Source of the DNA: an uncultured Oscillospiraceae bacterium
Lineage (GTDB): Bacteria; Bacillota; Clostridia; Oscillospirales; Ruminococcaceae
Length of the DNA: 43,140 nt
Direction: 5' to 3'
Assembly (NCBI GenBank): GCA_910587465.1
Contig: CAJUMS010000015.1
Span: forward strand, 1,471-44,610
Part shown: positions 32,153 through 39,903 of the stretch, piece after piece
Numbering within the stretch: the stretch's first letter is position 1
How the letters are laid out: every line of letters starts with the position of its first letter
Made by a program: the position numbers and the translations under genes
Notes under the pieces: generated by a model
Seen by the model: only the letters and a program-made list of their open reading frames with translations
Database searches by the model: none
What the model was told of the DNA's origin: nothing

Positions 32153-32646
32153 TGCGGATACGCAGAATGACAGAAAGCGATCTCCGAGAGGTCGACGCGC
32201 TGTACGTCGCCGCGTGGAAAGAGGGCTACAAGGGTCTGCTGCCGCATGATTTTCTTGACGGTCTAACCTCCAAGATAGTTGACCGCTCCCCGAAAAGCTA
32301 CTTCTTTGATGAGGGCTGCTTTGTAATTCTCGACAGTGAACGCATTGCCGCACACGTTCACGCGCGTCCCGCCGCCGAGGAACAGATGAGCGGCTGGGGA
32401 GAAATCCACACAATGTACGCTCTACCCCAATTTTGGGGTACGGGTATAGCGGGAGAGCTTTTTGACTACGCGGTGAATCAGCTTCACAAGCGCGGATTTG
32501 ACAGGATTTATCTGTACGTTCTCGAGTGCAACGAACGCGCGGCAAGGTTTTACAAAAAGCACGGGTTTACGCCGACCGCTGACACGTTGGATTGCGAAGT
32601 CGGCGGCGCGACAGTTACGGATATTCGTTATATCAAGGAACTATAA
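32152..32646 (+). CDS. GNAT-family N-acetyltransferase
   Basis: A 164-residue acetyl-CoA-dependent transferase. It starts MRIRRMTESDLREVDALYVAAWKEGYKGLLP, a pattern common in acetyltransferases of the PhnO/YuaI-like kind. The acetyl-CoA site is MYALPQFWGTGIAGELFDYAVNQL (Q/RxxGxG/A in the form QFWGTGIA), followed by LYVLECNERAARFYKKHGFTP. The substrate is not predictable. It is coupled to the preceding gene by TAATG overlap. Confidence 0.9.
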   Translation: MRIRRMTESDLREVDALYVAAWKEGYKGLLPHDFLDGLTSKIVDRSPKSYFFDEGCFVILDSERIAAHVHARPAAEEQMSGWGEIHTMYALPQFWGTGIAGELFDYAVNQLHKRGFDRIYLYVLECNERAARFYKKHGFTPTADTLDCEVGGATVTDIRYIKEL

Positions 32647-32664
32647 AATCAGGAGGCTCCAAAA

Positions 32665-33567
32665 ATGTCAAACTTAACTTTAGTAGTACTTGCGGCGGGC
32701 ATGGGCTCGCGTTTTGGCGACAGGATAAAGCAGCTTGAACCCCTCGGACCTAACGGAGAGCTGCTGATAGACTATTCGGTACACGATGCTCTGAAAAACG
32801 GATTTGACCGTGTGGTGTTCATTATCCGCCGCGATATCGAGGAGCTGTTCAAGAGCACTATCGGCGCGAGAGTTGAAAAGCTGGTTAAGGTTGACTATGT
32901 TTTTCAATCGCCCGATCAGCTGCCAAAGCGCGAAAAGGATTTTCCGTCGCGTACCAAGCCGTGGGGCACGGCGCAGGCGCTGTACTGCTGCAAGGATGTA
33001 TTGGACGGTAATTTTGCAGTCATCAATGCCGACGATTTTTACGGCGCGGACGCGTTTAAATTGCTGGGTGACTTCCTCAAAAATCCGACCGCCGACGGCT
33101 GCTCGGTGGACTTTCGGCTGAAGAACACGCTTTCCGAAAATGGCACTGTCAACCGCGGTATCTGCCGGATCAACGAAAATCACCTGCTTACGCTGGTCGA
33201 GGAGACTAAACAGATAAAGCGCGGTGAGGACGGCATTATCCGCGGAAAATATGACGGCTACGAGCGTGTACTCAACGATAACGATACCACGTCTATGAGT
33301 ATGTGGGGATTTACTGTCGGGTTTATGCCCGTGCTGGCGCACCAGCTTCGCAAGTTCCTCGATAATCTCCAGCCCGACGAGCTGAAAGCCGAGCTTACTA
33401 TCGCCGAGGCGGTGGGTCATGAGATAATTTCGCGCGGCTATAAAATACTGGATATCCCCACCGACAGCAAATGGTTCGGTATCACTTACGAAAGCGAGGT
33501 CGCGGACGCGCGTGATACGCTTGAAAACTATGTTCGGAAAGGGATATACACCTCCCCATTAAAATAA
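32665..33567 (+). CDS. Nucleotidyltransferase (sugar-1-phosphate type)
   Basis: A 300-residue NTP transferase. It opens LTLVVLAAGMGSRFGDRIKQLEPLGPNGELLIDYSVHDAL, the classical LxAGxGxRF/G loop. RTKPWGTAQALYCCKDVLDGNFAVINADDFYGADAF supplies the metal-binding region (NADD), and later ILDIPTDSKWFGITYESEVADA. It resembles proteins annotated as nucleotidyltransferases related to UTP-glucose-1-phosphate uridylyltransferase, but lacks the usual long insertions. The sugar is not predictable. AGGAGG precedes the ATG. Confidence 0.88.
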   Translation: MSNLTLVVLAAGMGSRFGDRIKQLEPLGPNGELLIDYSVHDALKNGFDRVVFIIRRDIEELFKSTIGARVEKLVKVDYVFQSPDQLPKREKDFPSRTKPWGTAQALYCCKDVLDGNFAVINADDFYGADAFKLLGDFLKNPTADGCSVDFRLKNTLSENGTVNRGICRINENHLLTLVEETKQIKRGEDGIIRGKYDGYERVLNDNDTTSMSMWGFTVGFMPVLAHQLRKFLDNLQPDELKAELTIAEAVGHEIISRGYKILDIPTDSKWFGITYESEVADARDTLENYVRKGIYTSPLK

Positions 33568-33587
33568 TTTGACAGGAGAGAAAAGAT

Positions 33588-34703
33588 ATGCTTATCGTTC
33601 CGGTTGACAAGCTCCGTGAGGGTATGCAGCTCGCAGAAAACGTTGATTCCACCACCGCCAGAGAGTATCGGACACTTCTTAATAAGGGAACATTCTTGTC
33701 CTCAGGGATGATTGAAATGCTTGCCGAAAAGGGCATTAAGACCGTCCGCATTGTCGGCGGAGGCATTGAAGAGGCAGCGCGCCCGGCTACAAAAGCGGAC
33801 ATTGAACGTGTGCGCAACGCCCGTATTGGCAAGGCGCTCACCGATCTTGACGAGATTTTCGACTGTAACGAAGAAATAAAGGAGCTGTCACAGACTGCCG
33901 TGCAAAAGGTCGACGGTATTGCGGACGATATCATTAACGATATCGCCAGTGATTCTTCGTTCCTCGGAAATCAGATGATAGCGCTTCAGAATTATGACGA
34001 CTACACCTATAAGCACTGTTTGAGAGTTTCCATGCTATCGGCGAGCGTCTGCGCGGAACTGGGAATGACACTGGAAGAGACAAAAGAGGTCGTTGTTTCG
34101 GGACTCCTGCACGATATCGGAAAGTCCAATATTGACCACGATATTATCATCAAGCCCGGCAAGCTAACCAATGAGGAGTTTGAAGAGATCAAGCGCCACC
34201 CTCTGATCGGCTACAATATTTTGAAAAACGGCGGCAATTTCAGTTCAAACATTATGTCAGGCGTGCTGTTCCATCAGGAGAAATTTGACGGAACGGGATA
34301 TCCGACGGGACTTTCAGGAGATAAGATACCGCTTATCGCGCGTATTCTCACTGTCTGCGACGTATTTGACGCGCTGACCTCCAATCGTCCGTACCGTGTG
34401 CCGTGGTCTGTCGCGGAGACAGAGGAGTACATACTCGGCGGCAGTGGGGTGCATTTTGACCTCAGAGTCACTCAGGCGTTCCTCCGCGCGTTCAATCCGT
34501 ATCCCATCGGAACAATGGTGCAACTTTCCGACGGCAGACACGGGGTAGTTATCGCGCACAATACCAACGTTTTGCGTCCGACAGTGCGTATCATGGGAGA
34601 TCACCCCGGCGAGGAGCTTGATTTGATGAACGACTTCCGTTTTCTGACCACCTCCGTAACGGGAATATATAACGGTGATTATCAGAATTCTACTTCGGCA
34701 TAG
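33588..34703 (+). CDS. HD-GYP domain phosphodiesterase
   Basis: Probably hydrolyses cyclic dinucleotides (c-di-GMP or a related molecule) in the cytoplasm. The 371-residue protein has an N-terminal DUF3391-like part (MLIVPVDKLREGMQLAENV...TLLNKGTFLSSGMIEMLAEKGIKTVRI) and a C-terminal HD-GYP domain. The latter shows HCLRVSMLSASVCAELGM, LLHDIGKSNID, KRHPLIGYNIL, HQEKFDGTGYPTGLSGDKIP (the HHExxDGxGYP motif with Gln in place of the second His) and ARILTVCDVFDALTSNRPYR. No membrane segment. It is the last gene before a strong terminator. Confidence 0.93.
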   Translation: MLIVPVDKLREGMQLAENVDSTTAREYRTLLNKGTFLSSGMIEMLAEKGIKTVRIVGGGIEEAARPATKADIERVRNARIGKALTDLDEIFDCNEEIKELSQTAVQKVDGIADDIINDIASDSSFLGNQMIALQNYDDYTYKHCLRVSMLSASVCAELGMTLEETKEVVVSGLLHDIGKSNIDHDIIIKPGKLTNEEFEEIKRHPLIGYNILKNGGNFSSNIMSGVLFHQEKFDGTGYPTGLSGDKIPLIARILTVCDVFDALTSNRPYRVPWSVAETEEYILGGSGVHFDLRVTQAFLRAFNPYPIGTMVQLSDGRHGVVIAHNTNVLRPTVRIMGDHPGEELDLMNDFRFLTTSVTGIYNGDYQNSTSA

Positions 34704-34720
34704 TGTTTTAATATGTATAT

Positions 34721-34754
34721 GACCGCTTTGGCTATTTTCAAAGCGGTCTTTTTT
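34721..34754 (+). terminator. Terminator after the HD-GYP gene
   Basis: GACCGCTTT (34721-34729) pairs perfectly with AAAGCGGTC (34740-34748), followed by TTTTTT. It separates the rqcH-valS run from the phage-like lysis cassette. Confidence 0.95.
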
Positions 34755-34810
34755 ATGCAGTTTTTTGCAGTCCCCTCCGTGATAATATGGGACGGAAGGG
34801 AGGTGAGAGA

Positions 34811-35077
34811 ATGAAGGACTACGGTATGGTGCGCTCAACGGTGCGTCCCGAACCCGTCAAGGTCGACGAGTTCAGCGTGTGGAAGCACTCGGATATTCAA
34901 GAAATCACCGAGAACATCGGACAGGAAAACGAATTTGTCGGCTGGGAATACAATATGGTGCAGTACGATAAAAACGAGTTTATCAAACTGCAGATATCCG
35001 AAAGCAAGCAGCTTTCGGAGCAGATAACTGATGCTCAGCTCGCACTTTGCGAGCTGAGCGAGAATATGGAGGTGTGA
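34811..35077 (+). CDS. Phage tail-region small protein (first gene of the lysis cassette)
   Basis: An 88-residue protein: MKDYGMVRSTVRPEPVKVDEFSVWKHSDIQEI, then FVGWEYNMVQYDKNEFIKLQI and a helical end SEQITDAQLALCELSENM. Proteins with this MKDYG...VDEFSVW...Y..DEYI pattern occur in Firmicutes prophages between tail-fibre genes and the holin. GGGAGGTGAG precedes the ATG. No tail genes are found upstream; the next gene leftward is the chromosomal HD-GYP gene. No convincing promoter is seen. Confidence 0.75.
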   Translation: MKDYGMVRSTVRPEPVKVDEFSVWKHSDIQEITENIGQENEFVGWEYNMVQYDKNEFIKLQISESKQLSEQITDAQLALCELSENMEV

Positions 35078-35082
35078 TGTAA

Positions 35083-35187
35083 ATGGCAAAAATTTACGCT
35101 AAGCTTATAAGGCAGGGGCTGAAAACCTTTGATAACGTTCCCCCAAAATGGCGCGGCGAGGTCGCGAAGCTACTGGAGGTGGACTGA
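35083..35187 (+). CDS. CD1375/XkdX-like phage mini-protein (34 residues)
   Basis: MAKIYAKLIRQGLKTFDNVP followed by KWRGEVAKLLEVD. The pattern MAKIYA.LI..G.KT...VP...R..V..LL is that of the short CD1375/XkdX-type proteins found just before phage holins. It starts five bases after the preceding stop and has GGAGG twelve bases upstream of its ATG. Function is unknown in phages. Confidence 0.75.
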   Translation: MAKIYAKLIRQGLKTFDNVPPKWRGEVAKLLEVD

Positions 35188-35188
35188 T

Positions 35189-35410
35189 TTGGACATTACG
35201 GCAATTATTGTGGCTGTATTGTCGCTTATTGGTACACTCGGCGGCTCTTTGGGAGGTATTCTGGTATCGTCAAAGCTGACGGCTTACCGAATTCAGCAGC
35301 TCGAGGAAAAGGTCGCCGAGCATAACAACTTTGCAAGGCGTATGCCCGTCATTGAGGAACGCATAGGACAAATGGTGCACAGAATTGACAGAATTGAACG
35401 TCAGGACTGA
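35189..35410 (+). CDS. Phage holin-associated membrane protein
   Basis: A 73-residue protein with one N-terminal membrane segment rich in Gly (MDITAIIVAVLSLIGTLGGSLGGILV) and a charged coiled coil (YRIQQLEEKVAEHNNFARRMPVIEERI...HRIDRIE). It matches the XhlA/hemolysin-like membrane proteins that accompany holins. The start is TTG at 35189, one base after the previous stop, with GGAGGTGG before it; no ATG fits. Confidence 0.75.
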   Translation: MDITAIIVAVLSLIGTLGGSLGGILVSSKLTAYRIQQLEEKVAEHNNFARRMPVIEERIGQMVHRIDRIERQD

Positions 35411-35443
35411 CGTTAACAATATTGATGAAAGGATTGATACATA

Positions 35444-35659
35444 ATGAATATCAACTGGCAGAAAAAGCTCACAAGCAGAAAGCTTTGGGTCGCAATTGCG
35501 GGATTTGTCGCGGGTCTTATCGTCCTCGGCAACGGCTCGCAGGAAACCGCCGATAAGATCAGCGGCGCGATTTTAAGCGGTGCCGCGGTTGTCGGGTATG
35601 TGCTCGGAGAGGGGCTTGCCGACGGCAAGGGAGGCAACAGTAATGGCAATGACATTTAA
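35444..35659 (+). CDS. Phage holin
   Basis: A 71-residue protein: MNINWQKKLTSRKLWVAIAGFVAGLIVLG, a second hydrophobic segment ISGAILSGAAVVGYVLGEGLADG and a short polar tail. Two membrane segments, a basic start and a position directly before the amidase identify it as a holin of the small Firmicutes phage type. GAAAGGA precedes the ATG. It overlaps the amidase gene by 17 bases. Confidence 0.82.
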   Translation: MNINWQKKLTSRKLWVAIAGFVAGLIVLGNGSQETADKISGAILSGAAVVGYVLGEGLADGKGGNSNGNDI

Positions 35660-36356
35660 GGCTATCGCGGATTTTTCGGACTGCTTCAAGGCTGCGAGAA
35701 AAATGCCAAGGCTAACTCCCGAGGGTATAGTGGTACACTCTACGGGCGCGAATAACCCGAATTTAAAGCGTTACGTCAACGCTCCCGAGGTATGCGGCGT
35801 CAATCTCAATAAAAACTATTTCGGCGGTGAGAACAGCAATGATGTAACTCCGCACGGCGTTGTCGGAAAGGACAAGAACGGCACGGTCAAGGCGGCGCAG
35901 ATACTGCCTTACGATATATGCTGCTGGTGCTGCGGTTCCGGGAAAAACGGCTCGTACAACTATGACCCCGCATATCTTCAATTTGAGATCGCGGAGGACG
36001 GGCTGACCGATAAAACTTACTTTGAGCAGGCGTTCGATCTTATGGCAAAGGTCTGCGCTGAACTTATCGGTCAATATCCGTCAATCAAATTGGACAACGT
36101 CGTATCACATAAGGAAGCAAATCGTCGGGGCTATGCGAGCGCTCACGGTGATCCCGAAAACTGGCTGAATAAATTCGGCAAGGATATGGATTGGTTCAGG
36201 AATAAGGTAAAGGGATATCTGAACATTGAAACCGCCGCGGAAAAGCTCTACCGTGTACAGATAGGCGCGTTCAAAAATCGCCAAAACGCCGAGAATTATC
36301 TTGCCGAGGCAAAGACAAAGGGCTTTGACGGGTTTGTAGTTGAGGTCGTAAAATAA
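35643..36356 (+). CDS. Phage-type N-acetylmuramoyl-L-alanine amidase with C-terminal SPOR domain
   Basis: An endolysin of 237 residues that cleaves the bond between muramic acid and the stem peptide. The N-terminal amidase_2/PGRP domain has EGIVVHSTGANNP (first zinc His), YDICCWCCGSG, LQFEIAEDG and VVSHKEANRRGYASAHGDPENWL (HGDP, zinc site). The last 40 residues form a SPOR-like unit, LYRVQIGAFKNRQNAENYLAEAKTKGFDGFVVEVVK, which binds denuded glycan strands. It has no signal peptide, so export depends on the holin. GGGAGG precedes the ATG at 35643. It ends the five-gene cassette. Confidence 0.9.
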   Translation: MAMTFKAIADFSDCFKAARKMPRLTPEGIVVHSTGANNPNLKRYVNAPEVCGVNLNKNYFGGENSNDVTPHGVVGKDKNGTVKAAQILPYDICCWCCGSGKNGSYNYDPAYLQFEIAEDGLTDKTYFEQAFDLMAKVCAELIGQYPSIKLDNVVSHKEANRRGYASAHGDPENWLNKFGKDMDWFRNKVKGYLNIETAAEKLYRVQIGAFKNRQNAENYLAEAKTKGFDGFVVEVVK

Positions 36357-36682
36357 GCAAGGAATATAACGAAACATTACATTCACGGAAATTAAACCGA
36401 ATTATAAACCGCAGAAGGTTTTAGCAATACGGTTTTGACATGCTGAAAGCGCTATAATTTAACGTGAGCCGACTTCGCGAGATGTCGGCTCATATCTGTT
36501 AATGAAAGGATTTCAAGAGCGCGATAACTTTTGAAAAAGCCGGCAAGAATACTGACGCAGCAAAGCCCATAGAAGTAATTTTTATTGGTCGTAAAGTGCG
36601 GCATACGTCGAAAATCTCGGCGCAGCATACTTTTATATTTCAAAACGGCAAAGTATTATCTTTGCCACAGTTTATTTTATAC
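36357..36682. other. Intergenic region with a hairpin and possible coding scrap
   Basis: About 330 bp without an intact gene. A perfect 9-bp inverted repeat TGAGCCGAC / GTCGGCTCA (36465-36473, 36484-36492) lacks a T-run. Downstream, one frame (about 36520-36670) reads AITFEKAGKNTDAAKPIEVIFIGRKV and on without a stop but also without a start, and may be a decayed gene. Confidence 0.4.
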
Positions 36683-36711
36683 TTGACAGTTTATCTTAAA
36701 TATGCTATAAT
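36683..36711 (+). promoter_or_regulatory. Promoter of the XRE-cupin/metallo-hydrolase operon
   Basis: TTGACA (36683-36688), 17 bp, TATAAT (36706-36711), fully consensus. Confidence 0.92.
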
Positions 36712-36750
36712 ATACAAAAAAATGTTTTGGCATATCAAGGAGGAGTGGAA

Positions 36751-37287
36751 ATGCAGAGCCTTACAATCGGCAGAGAGTTAAAAAGCCTGCGTCAGTCGCG
36801 CGGATTGACCTTAGACGAACTTGCCGCGCTGACGGGAGTAAGCAAGCCGATGCTCGGACAGATCGAGCGAGGGCAGTCTTCTCCGACGATCAACACGCTG
36901 TGGAAGATCGCTACCGGCTTAAAAGCGCCGCTGTCGTCGCTGCTGCGCGAACGCGAGGGCGGATTTGTTACGGTGATCCCGTCGGATTTAATCATGGAGG
37001 AGAGCGGGTCAATGCGCGCGTACACGCTGTTCCCGTTTGATCCGATACGCAGCTTCGAGGCATTCGTTATCGAGTTTGAAGCGGGCTGTATTCACCAATC
37101 GGATGCCCACGCGGAAAACGTTGAGGAAACGGTTTTTGTGATTAGTGGAAAGCTTGACATCACCGCAAACGGTCATACGGAAACGCTTTCTGATGGTCAG
37201 GCAGCGCGTTTCCGCGCAGATGTCCCGCATGTCTACGGCAACCCTTACAGCGAGCTTTGCCGCATATACAATACGATATTTTATTGA
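36751..37287 (+). CDS. XRE-cupin transcriptional regulator
   Basis: A 178-residue regulator. Residues 8-65 are an HTH (LKSLRQSRGLTLDELAALTGVSKPMLGQIERGQSSPTINTLWKIATGL). Residues 105-175 are a cupin barrel (HAENVEETVFVISGKLDITANGHTETLSDGQAARFRADVPHVYGNP). The cupin probably senses a small molecule or metal. AAGGAGGAG precedes the ATG at 36751. It lies 19 bp before the metallo-hydrolase gene and shares its promoter, so the hydrolase is its probable target. Confidence 0.93.
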   Translation: MQSLTIGRELKSLRQSRGLTLDELAALTGVSKPMLGQIERGQSSPTINTLWKIATGLKAPLSSLLREREGGFVTVIPSDLIMEESGSMRAYTLFPFDPIRSFEAFVIEFEAGCIHQSDAHAENVEETVFVISGKLDITANGHTETLSDGQAARFRADVPHVYGNPYSELCRIYNTIFY

Positions 37288-37306
37288 GGAGATGAAGGAG
37301 AAGATT

Positions 37307-38182
37307 ATGTTTGAATTACATCAGGTCGGTGAACATACCTATTTTATAGAAAGTCCCGCTAAGATAGGCGTTTACCTTGCCGGCAACGGAGCATACCTTA
37401 TTGACAGCGGAAACGACAAGGACACGGGCAGAAGAATCCGCAAAATACTTGATGATAAGGGCTGGCAGCTCCGCGGTATCATAAACACTCATTCCAACGC
37501 CGACCACATAGGCGGCAACCGCTATCTTCAGCAGCAGACGGGCTGTAAGATATTCTCGGCGGGTATCGAAAAGGCGTTCACCGAAAATCCGATACTGGAG
37601 CCGTCATTTTTATACGGAGGCTTTCCCTGCAAGGAGCTCCGCCATAAGTTCCTGTTGGCGGCGGAGAGCAAGGTCACGGACTTTTCGGACGGTGATTTCC
37701 CGAGCGGTCTGGAGATAATTCCGCTCGGCGGTCACTTCTTTAATATGACGGGCTTCCGCACTCCCGACGACGTTGTTTTCCTCGCGGACTGCCTGTCAAG
37801 CAGGGAGACCCTTGCCAAGTATCGGATAGGTTTTATTTACGACATTGCGGAATATCTCAATACGCTTGAGCGCGTTAAGGAAATGACCGCAAGAATGTTT
37901 GTGCCGTCCCACGCTGCCGCGACGGATAATATCGCCGACCTCGCGCAGTACAATATCGACAAGGTGAACGAGATTGCCGACCGCATAACCGTGATCTGCA
38001 CAACGCCAATCGGCTTTGAACGGATATTGCAGTCGCTGTTCACGGAATACGGTTTGAAAATGACGTTCGAGCAGTATGTTCTCGTGGGCAGCACTGTGAG
38101 GTCGTATCTCGCGTGGCTTCACGATACGGGCAGACTTGGCGTTGACTTTGAGGATAATACGATGCTGTGGAGCAGAATTTAA
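37307..38182 (+). CDS. Metallo-beta-lactamase-fold hydrolase
   Basis: A 291-residue MBL-fold enzyme, cytoplasmic. The metal motif is IINTHSNADHIGGN (HxNxDH, with Asn in place of the second His), with LIDSGNDKD before it, then LGGHFFNMTGF, DDVVFLADCL and FVPSHAA supplying later ligands. The replaced His recalls MBL proteins with altered metal sites. The ATG at 37307 is preferred to one at 37292 because AAGGAG is correctly spaced from it. It is coded with the XRE-cupin gene; the substrate is unknown. Its end overlaps the leftward MerR gene by four bases. Confidence 0.9.
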   Translation: MFELHQVGEHTYFIESPAKIGVYLAGNGAYLIDSGNDKDTGRRIRKILDDKGWQLRGIINTHSNADHIGGNRYLQQQTGCKIFSAGIEKAFTENPILEPSFLYGGFPCKELRHKFLLAAESKVTDFSDGDFPSGLEIIPLGGHFFNMTGFRTPDDVVFLADCLSSRETLAKYRIGFIYDIAEYLNTLERVKEMTARMFVPSHAAATDNIADLAQYNIDKVNEIADRITVICTTPIGFERILQSLFTEYGLKMTFEQYVLVGSTVRSYLAWLHDTGRLGVDFEDNTMLWSRI

Positions 38183-38538
38183 TCTTTTTTGGCAATCTCG
38201 CCTTTGTAGAATTCGATCTTGTCGTCAAGTCTGTTTCGGTGCTCATTAAGCTGAGTTATCTGTGCGTTCAGCCGTTCGCGGTGTATGATCAGCATTTCAA
38301 GGCGCTTGTCAAGCGTTTCCGCGCCCTCGGCACGGAGTTTGGCGTAGCGCCTTATTTCGCGTATCGGCATGCCCGTTTCCTTAAGCCGCAGGATAAACTC
38401 CGCCCATTTTATATCGTCCTCCGAATAGTCGCGCCTGCCGCTGTCACTGCGGCGCGGCTTAATCAAGCCTTCCTTTTCGTAATAGCGGAGTGTGTCCGCG
38501 GAAAGTCCTGTGCGCTGTGAAAATTCACCTATCAGCAT
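38179..38538 (-). CDS. MerR-family regulator
   Basis: A 119-residue regulator: MLIGEFSQRTGLSADTLRYYEKEGLIKPRRSDSGRRDYSEDDIKWAEFILRLKETGMPIREIRRYAKL, followed by a dimer helix. There is no metal-binding Cys, so it belongs to the organic-ligand or stress type. It is divergent from the SDR gene, whose promoter has the stretched 19-bp spacer and palindrome MerR proteins need. Control of that SDR gene is therefore very probable. Confidence 0.95.
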   Translation of the reverse strand: MLIGEFSQRTGLSADTLRYYEKEGLIKPRRSDSGRRDYSEDDIKWAEFILRLKETGMPIREIRRYAKLRAEGAETLDKRLEMLIIHRERLNAQITQLNEHRNRLDDKIEFYKGEIAKKD

Positions 38539-38572
38539 TTTATATCTTCCCCAAAAAAATTTTCAAAACCTC

Positions 38573-38603
38573 TTGACATGGAGTATACTCCAACTGCTAT
38601 TAT
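38573..38603 (+). promoter_or_regulatory. MerR-type promoter of the SDR gene
   Basis: TTGACA (38573-38578), a 19-bp spacer and TATTAT (38598-38603). The spacer contains the perfect 14-bp palindrome TGGAGTATACTCCA (38579-38592). A stretched spacer filled by a palindrome is diagnostic for MerR activation by DNA twisting. The MerR gene starts 34 bp to the left. Confidence 0.88.
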
Positions 38604-38633
38604 AATTATATCAAAACAAGGGAGGTTTGTCAA

Positions 38634-39413
38634 ATGGACAATTACATAGTGATATCGGGCGCAAGCTCGGGAATAGGAAAAGCGGCGGCAAGGGCTTTCG
38701 CTGAGCGCGGCGAAAACGTGATACTTATCGCGCGGAGAACGGAGCTTCTGGAGCAGCTGAAGGGCGGTCTTGAGCGGGAATTCGGAGTTAAGGCGGTCAC
38801 AGTGACTGCCGATCTGTCGCAAACGGAAGAGGTTTACCACGTGTATTATAAAGTTGCGGGATACCGTATCGGCTGCTGGATAAATAACGCGGGCTTCGGG
38901 GATTATTCCGCCGTTGCGGAGCAGGATTTGCGGAAAACGGAGCGTATGCTCGCCGTAGACGTTTCGGCGGTGACGATATTCAGTACGCTCTACGCGCGCG
39001 ACCACCAAAACGAGCGAGTTCAGCTTATCAACGTATCGTCGGCGGGAGGCTATACGATAGTGCCGAACGCCGTGACATACTGCGCCGCAAAATTTTTTGT
39101 GAGCGCGTTCACGGAGGGGCTGGCGCGGGAGATGGCGGAAAGCGGGTGCTCAATGCAGGTAAAGCTGCTCGCTCCCGCGGCGACGGAGACTGAATTCGGC
39201 AAAACCGCTTCCGATACTGATAAATACGATTATTCCGAGCACTTTCCCCATTGGCATACAAGCGCCGAGATGGCAAGGTTTCTTTTAAAATTATTTGACA
39301 GCGACCAATCTATCGGGCGTGTAAACAGAGATACGTTTCAATTTGAACTCTGCGATCCGATTTTTCCGTATGCGGGAGCGAAATATCCCGACATCCCGTC
39401 ACAGTCCCGATAA
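38634..39413 (+). CDS. Short-chain dehydrogenase/reductase under MerR control
   Basis: A 259-residue classical SDR oxidoreductase. It shows VISGASSGIGKAAARAFAERGENVILIARR (cofactor loop), WINNAGFGDY, LINVSSAGG (catalytic Ser), TYCAAKFFVSAFTEGLARE (YxxxK) and LAPAATETEF. The Arg pair after the second strand suggests NADPH. GGGAGG precedes the ATG. The MerR-type promoter implies induction by an organic compound or stress, perhaps for reducing a reactive carbonyl; the substrate is not known. Confidence 0.92.
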   Translation: MDNYIVISGASSGIGKAAARAFAERGENVILIARRTELLEQLKGGLEREFGVKAVTVTADLSQTEEVYHVYYKVAGYRIGCWINNAGFGDYSAVAEQDLRKTERMLAVDVSAVTIFSTLYARDHQNERVQLINVSSAGGYTIVPNAVTYCAAKFFVSAFTEGLAREMAESGCSMQVKLLAPAATETEFGKTASDTDKYDYSEHFPHWHTSAEMARFLLKLFDSDQSIGRVNRDTFQFELCDPIFPYAGAKYPDIPSQSR

Positions 39414-39418
39414 ACAAA

Positions 39419-39449
39419 ACGGGAGAGCGATCCGCTCCCCCGTATGTAC
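39419..39449 (+). terminator. Probable terminator after the SDR gene
   Basis: ACGGGAGAGCG (39419-39429) pairs with CGCTCCCCCGT (39433-39443) with one mismatch, but the loop is only three bases and the tail is ATGTACTTTT. Confidence 0.6.
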
Positions 39450-39468
39450 TTTTGTGAAAAATAGCATA

Positions 39469-39903
39469 TCAATCTCCGTAAAGCTCGTCGACGGAAAACG
39501 TCGTATTTCCGAGACCATGATAGTAATTCACTGTTTCGGCTGTGAATTTGAACACGCAATAGTCCTCATCGTCAACGCCTTTCGGATAGTACATCTCGTC
39601 GCCGTCGTGCCATATCATCGCTTTGGTATCGTGATCAGTACAGACCTTGATAGTGCCCGTAAAAAGCACCCCTTTGAACTCGCGCTCGTGACAGTAGTAC
39701 ACGCACGCCTTTGGGTTTGCAAGGAACTGCGCAGCACGCTTTGAGCTTGTATTCGTTGAGAAATACTGCACCCTCATATCGTCGTGCTCCGCTACCAACA
39801 TTGCCTTGACCTGCGGAAAGCCGTCGTCGTTTACCGAGCCCACGTACGCTACATTGCACCTGTCGCGCAGGTCGCGTATATCTTTTCTAATTTTTGTGTC
39901 CAT
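39469..39903 (-). CDS. Pyridoxamine 5'-phosphate oxidase-like flavin protein
   Basis: A 144-residue split-barrel FMN-binding protein: KDIRDLRDRCNVAYVGSVNDDGFPQVKAMLV, VQYFSTNTSSKRAAQFLANPKACVYYCHE and FKGVLFTGTIKVCTDHDTKAMIW. These are the signatures of the general-stress/PPOX-like oxidase group. The start at 39903 is chosen because AGGAGA lies seven bases upstream; the overlapping ATG at 39909 is too close to it. It overlaps the MarR gene by 17 bases and shares its promoter. Confidence 0.9.
   Translation of the reverse strand: MDTKIRKDIRDLRDRCNVAYVGSVNDDGFPQVKAMLVAEHDDMRVQYFSTNTSSKRAAQFLANPKACVYYCHEREFKGVLFTGTIKVCTDHDTKAMIWHDGDEMYYPKGVDDEDYCVFKFTAETVNYYHGLGNTTFSVDELYGD

Noticed and set aside
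34811..36356. Complete prophage
   Set aside because: Only lysis-region genes are present; no integrase, capsid, portal, terminase or attachment repeats.
36435..36458. Promoter TTGACA...TATAAT in the gap before the XRE-cupin gene
   Set aside because: The spacer is only 12 bp, too short for sigma-A; the real promoter lies at 36683-36711.
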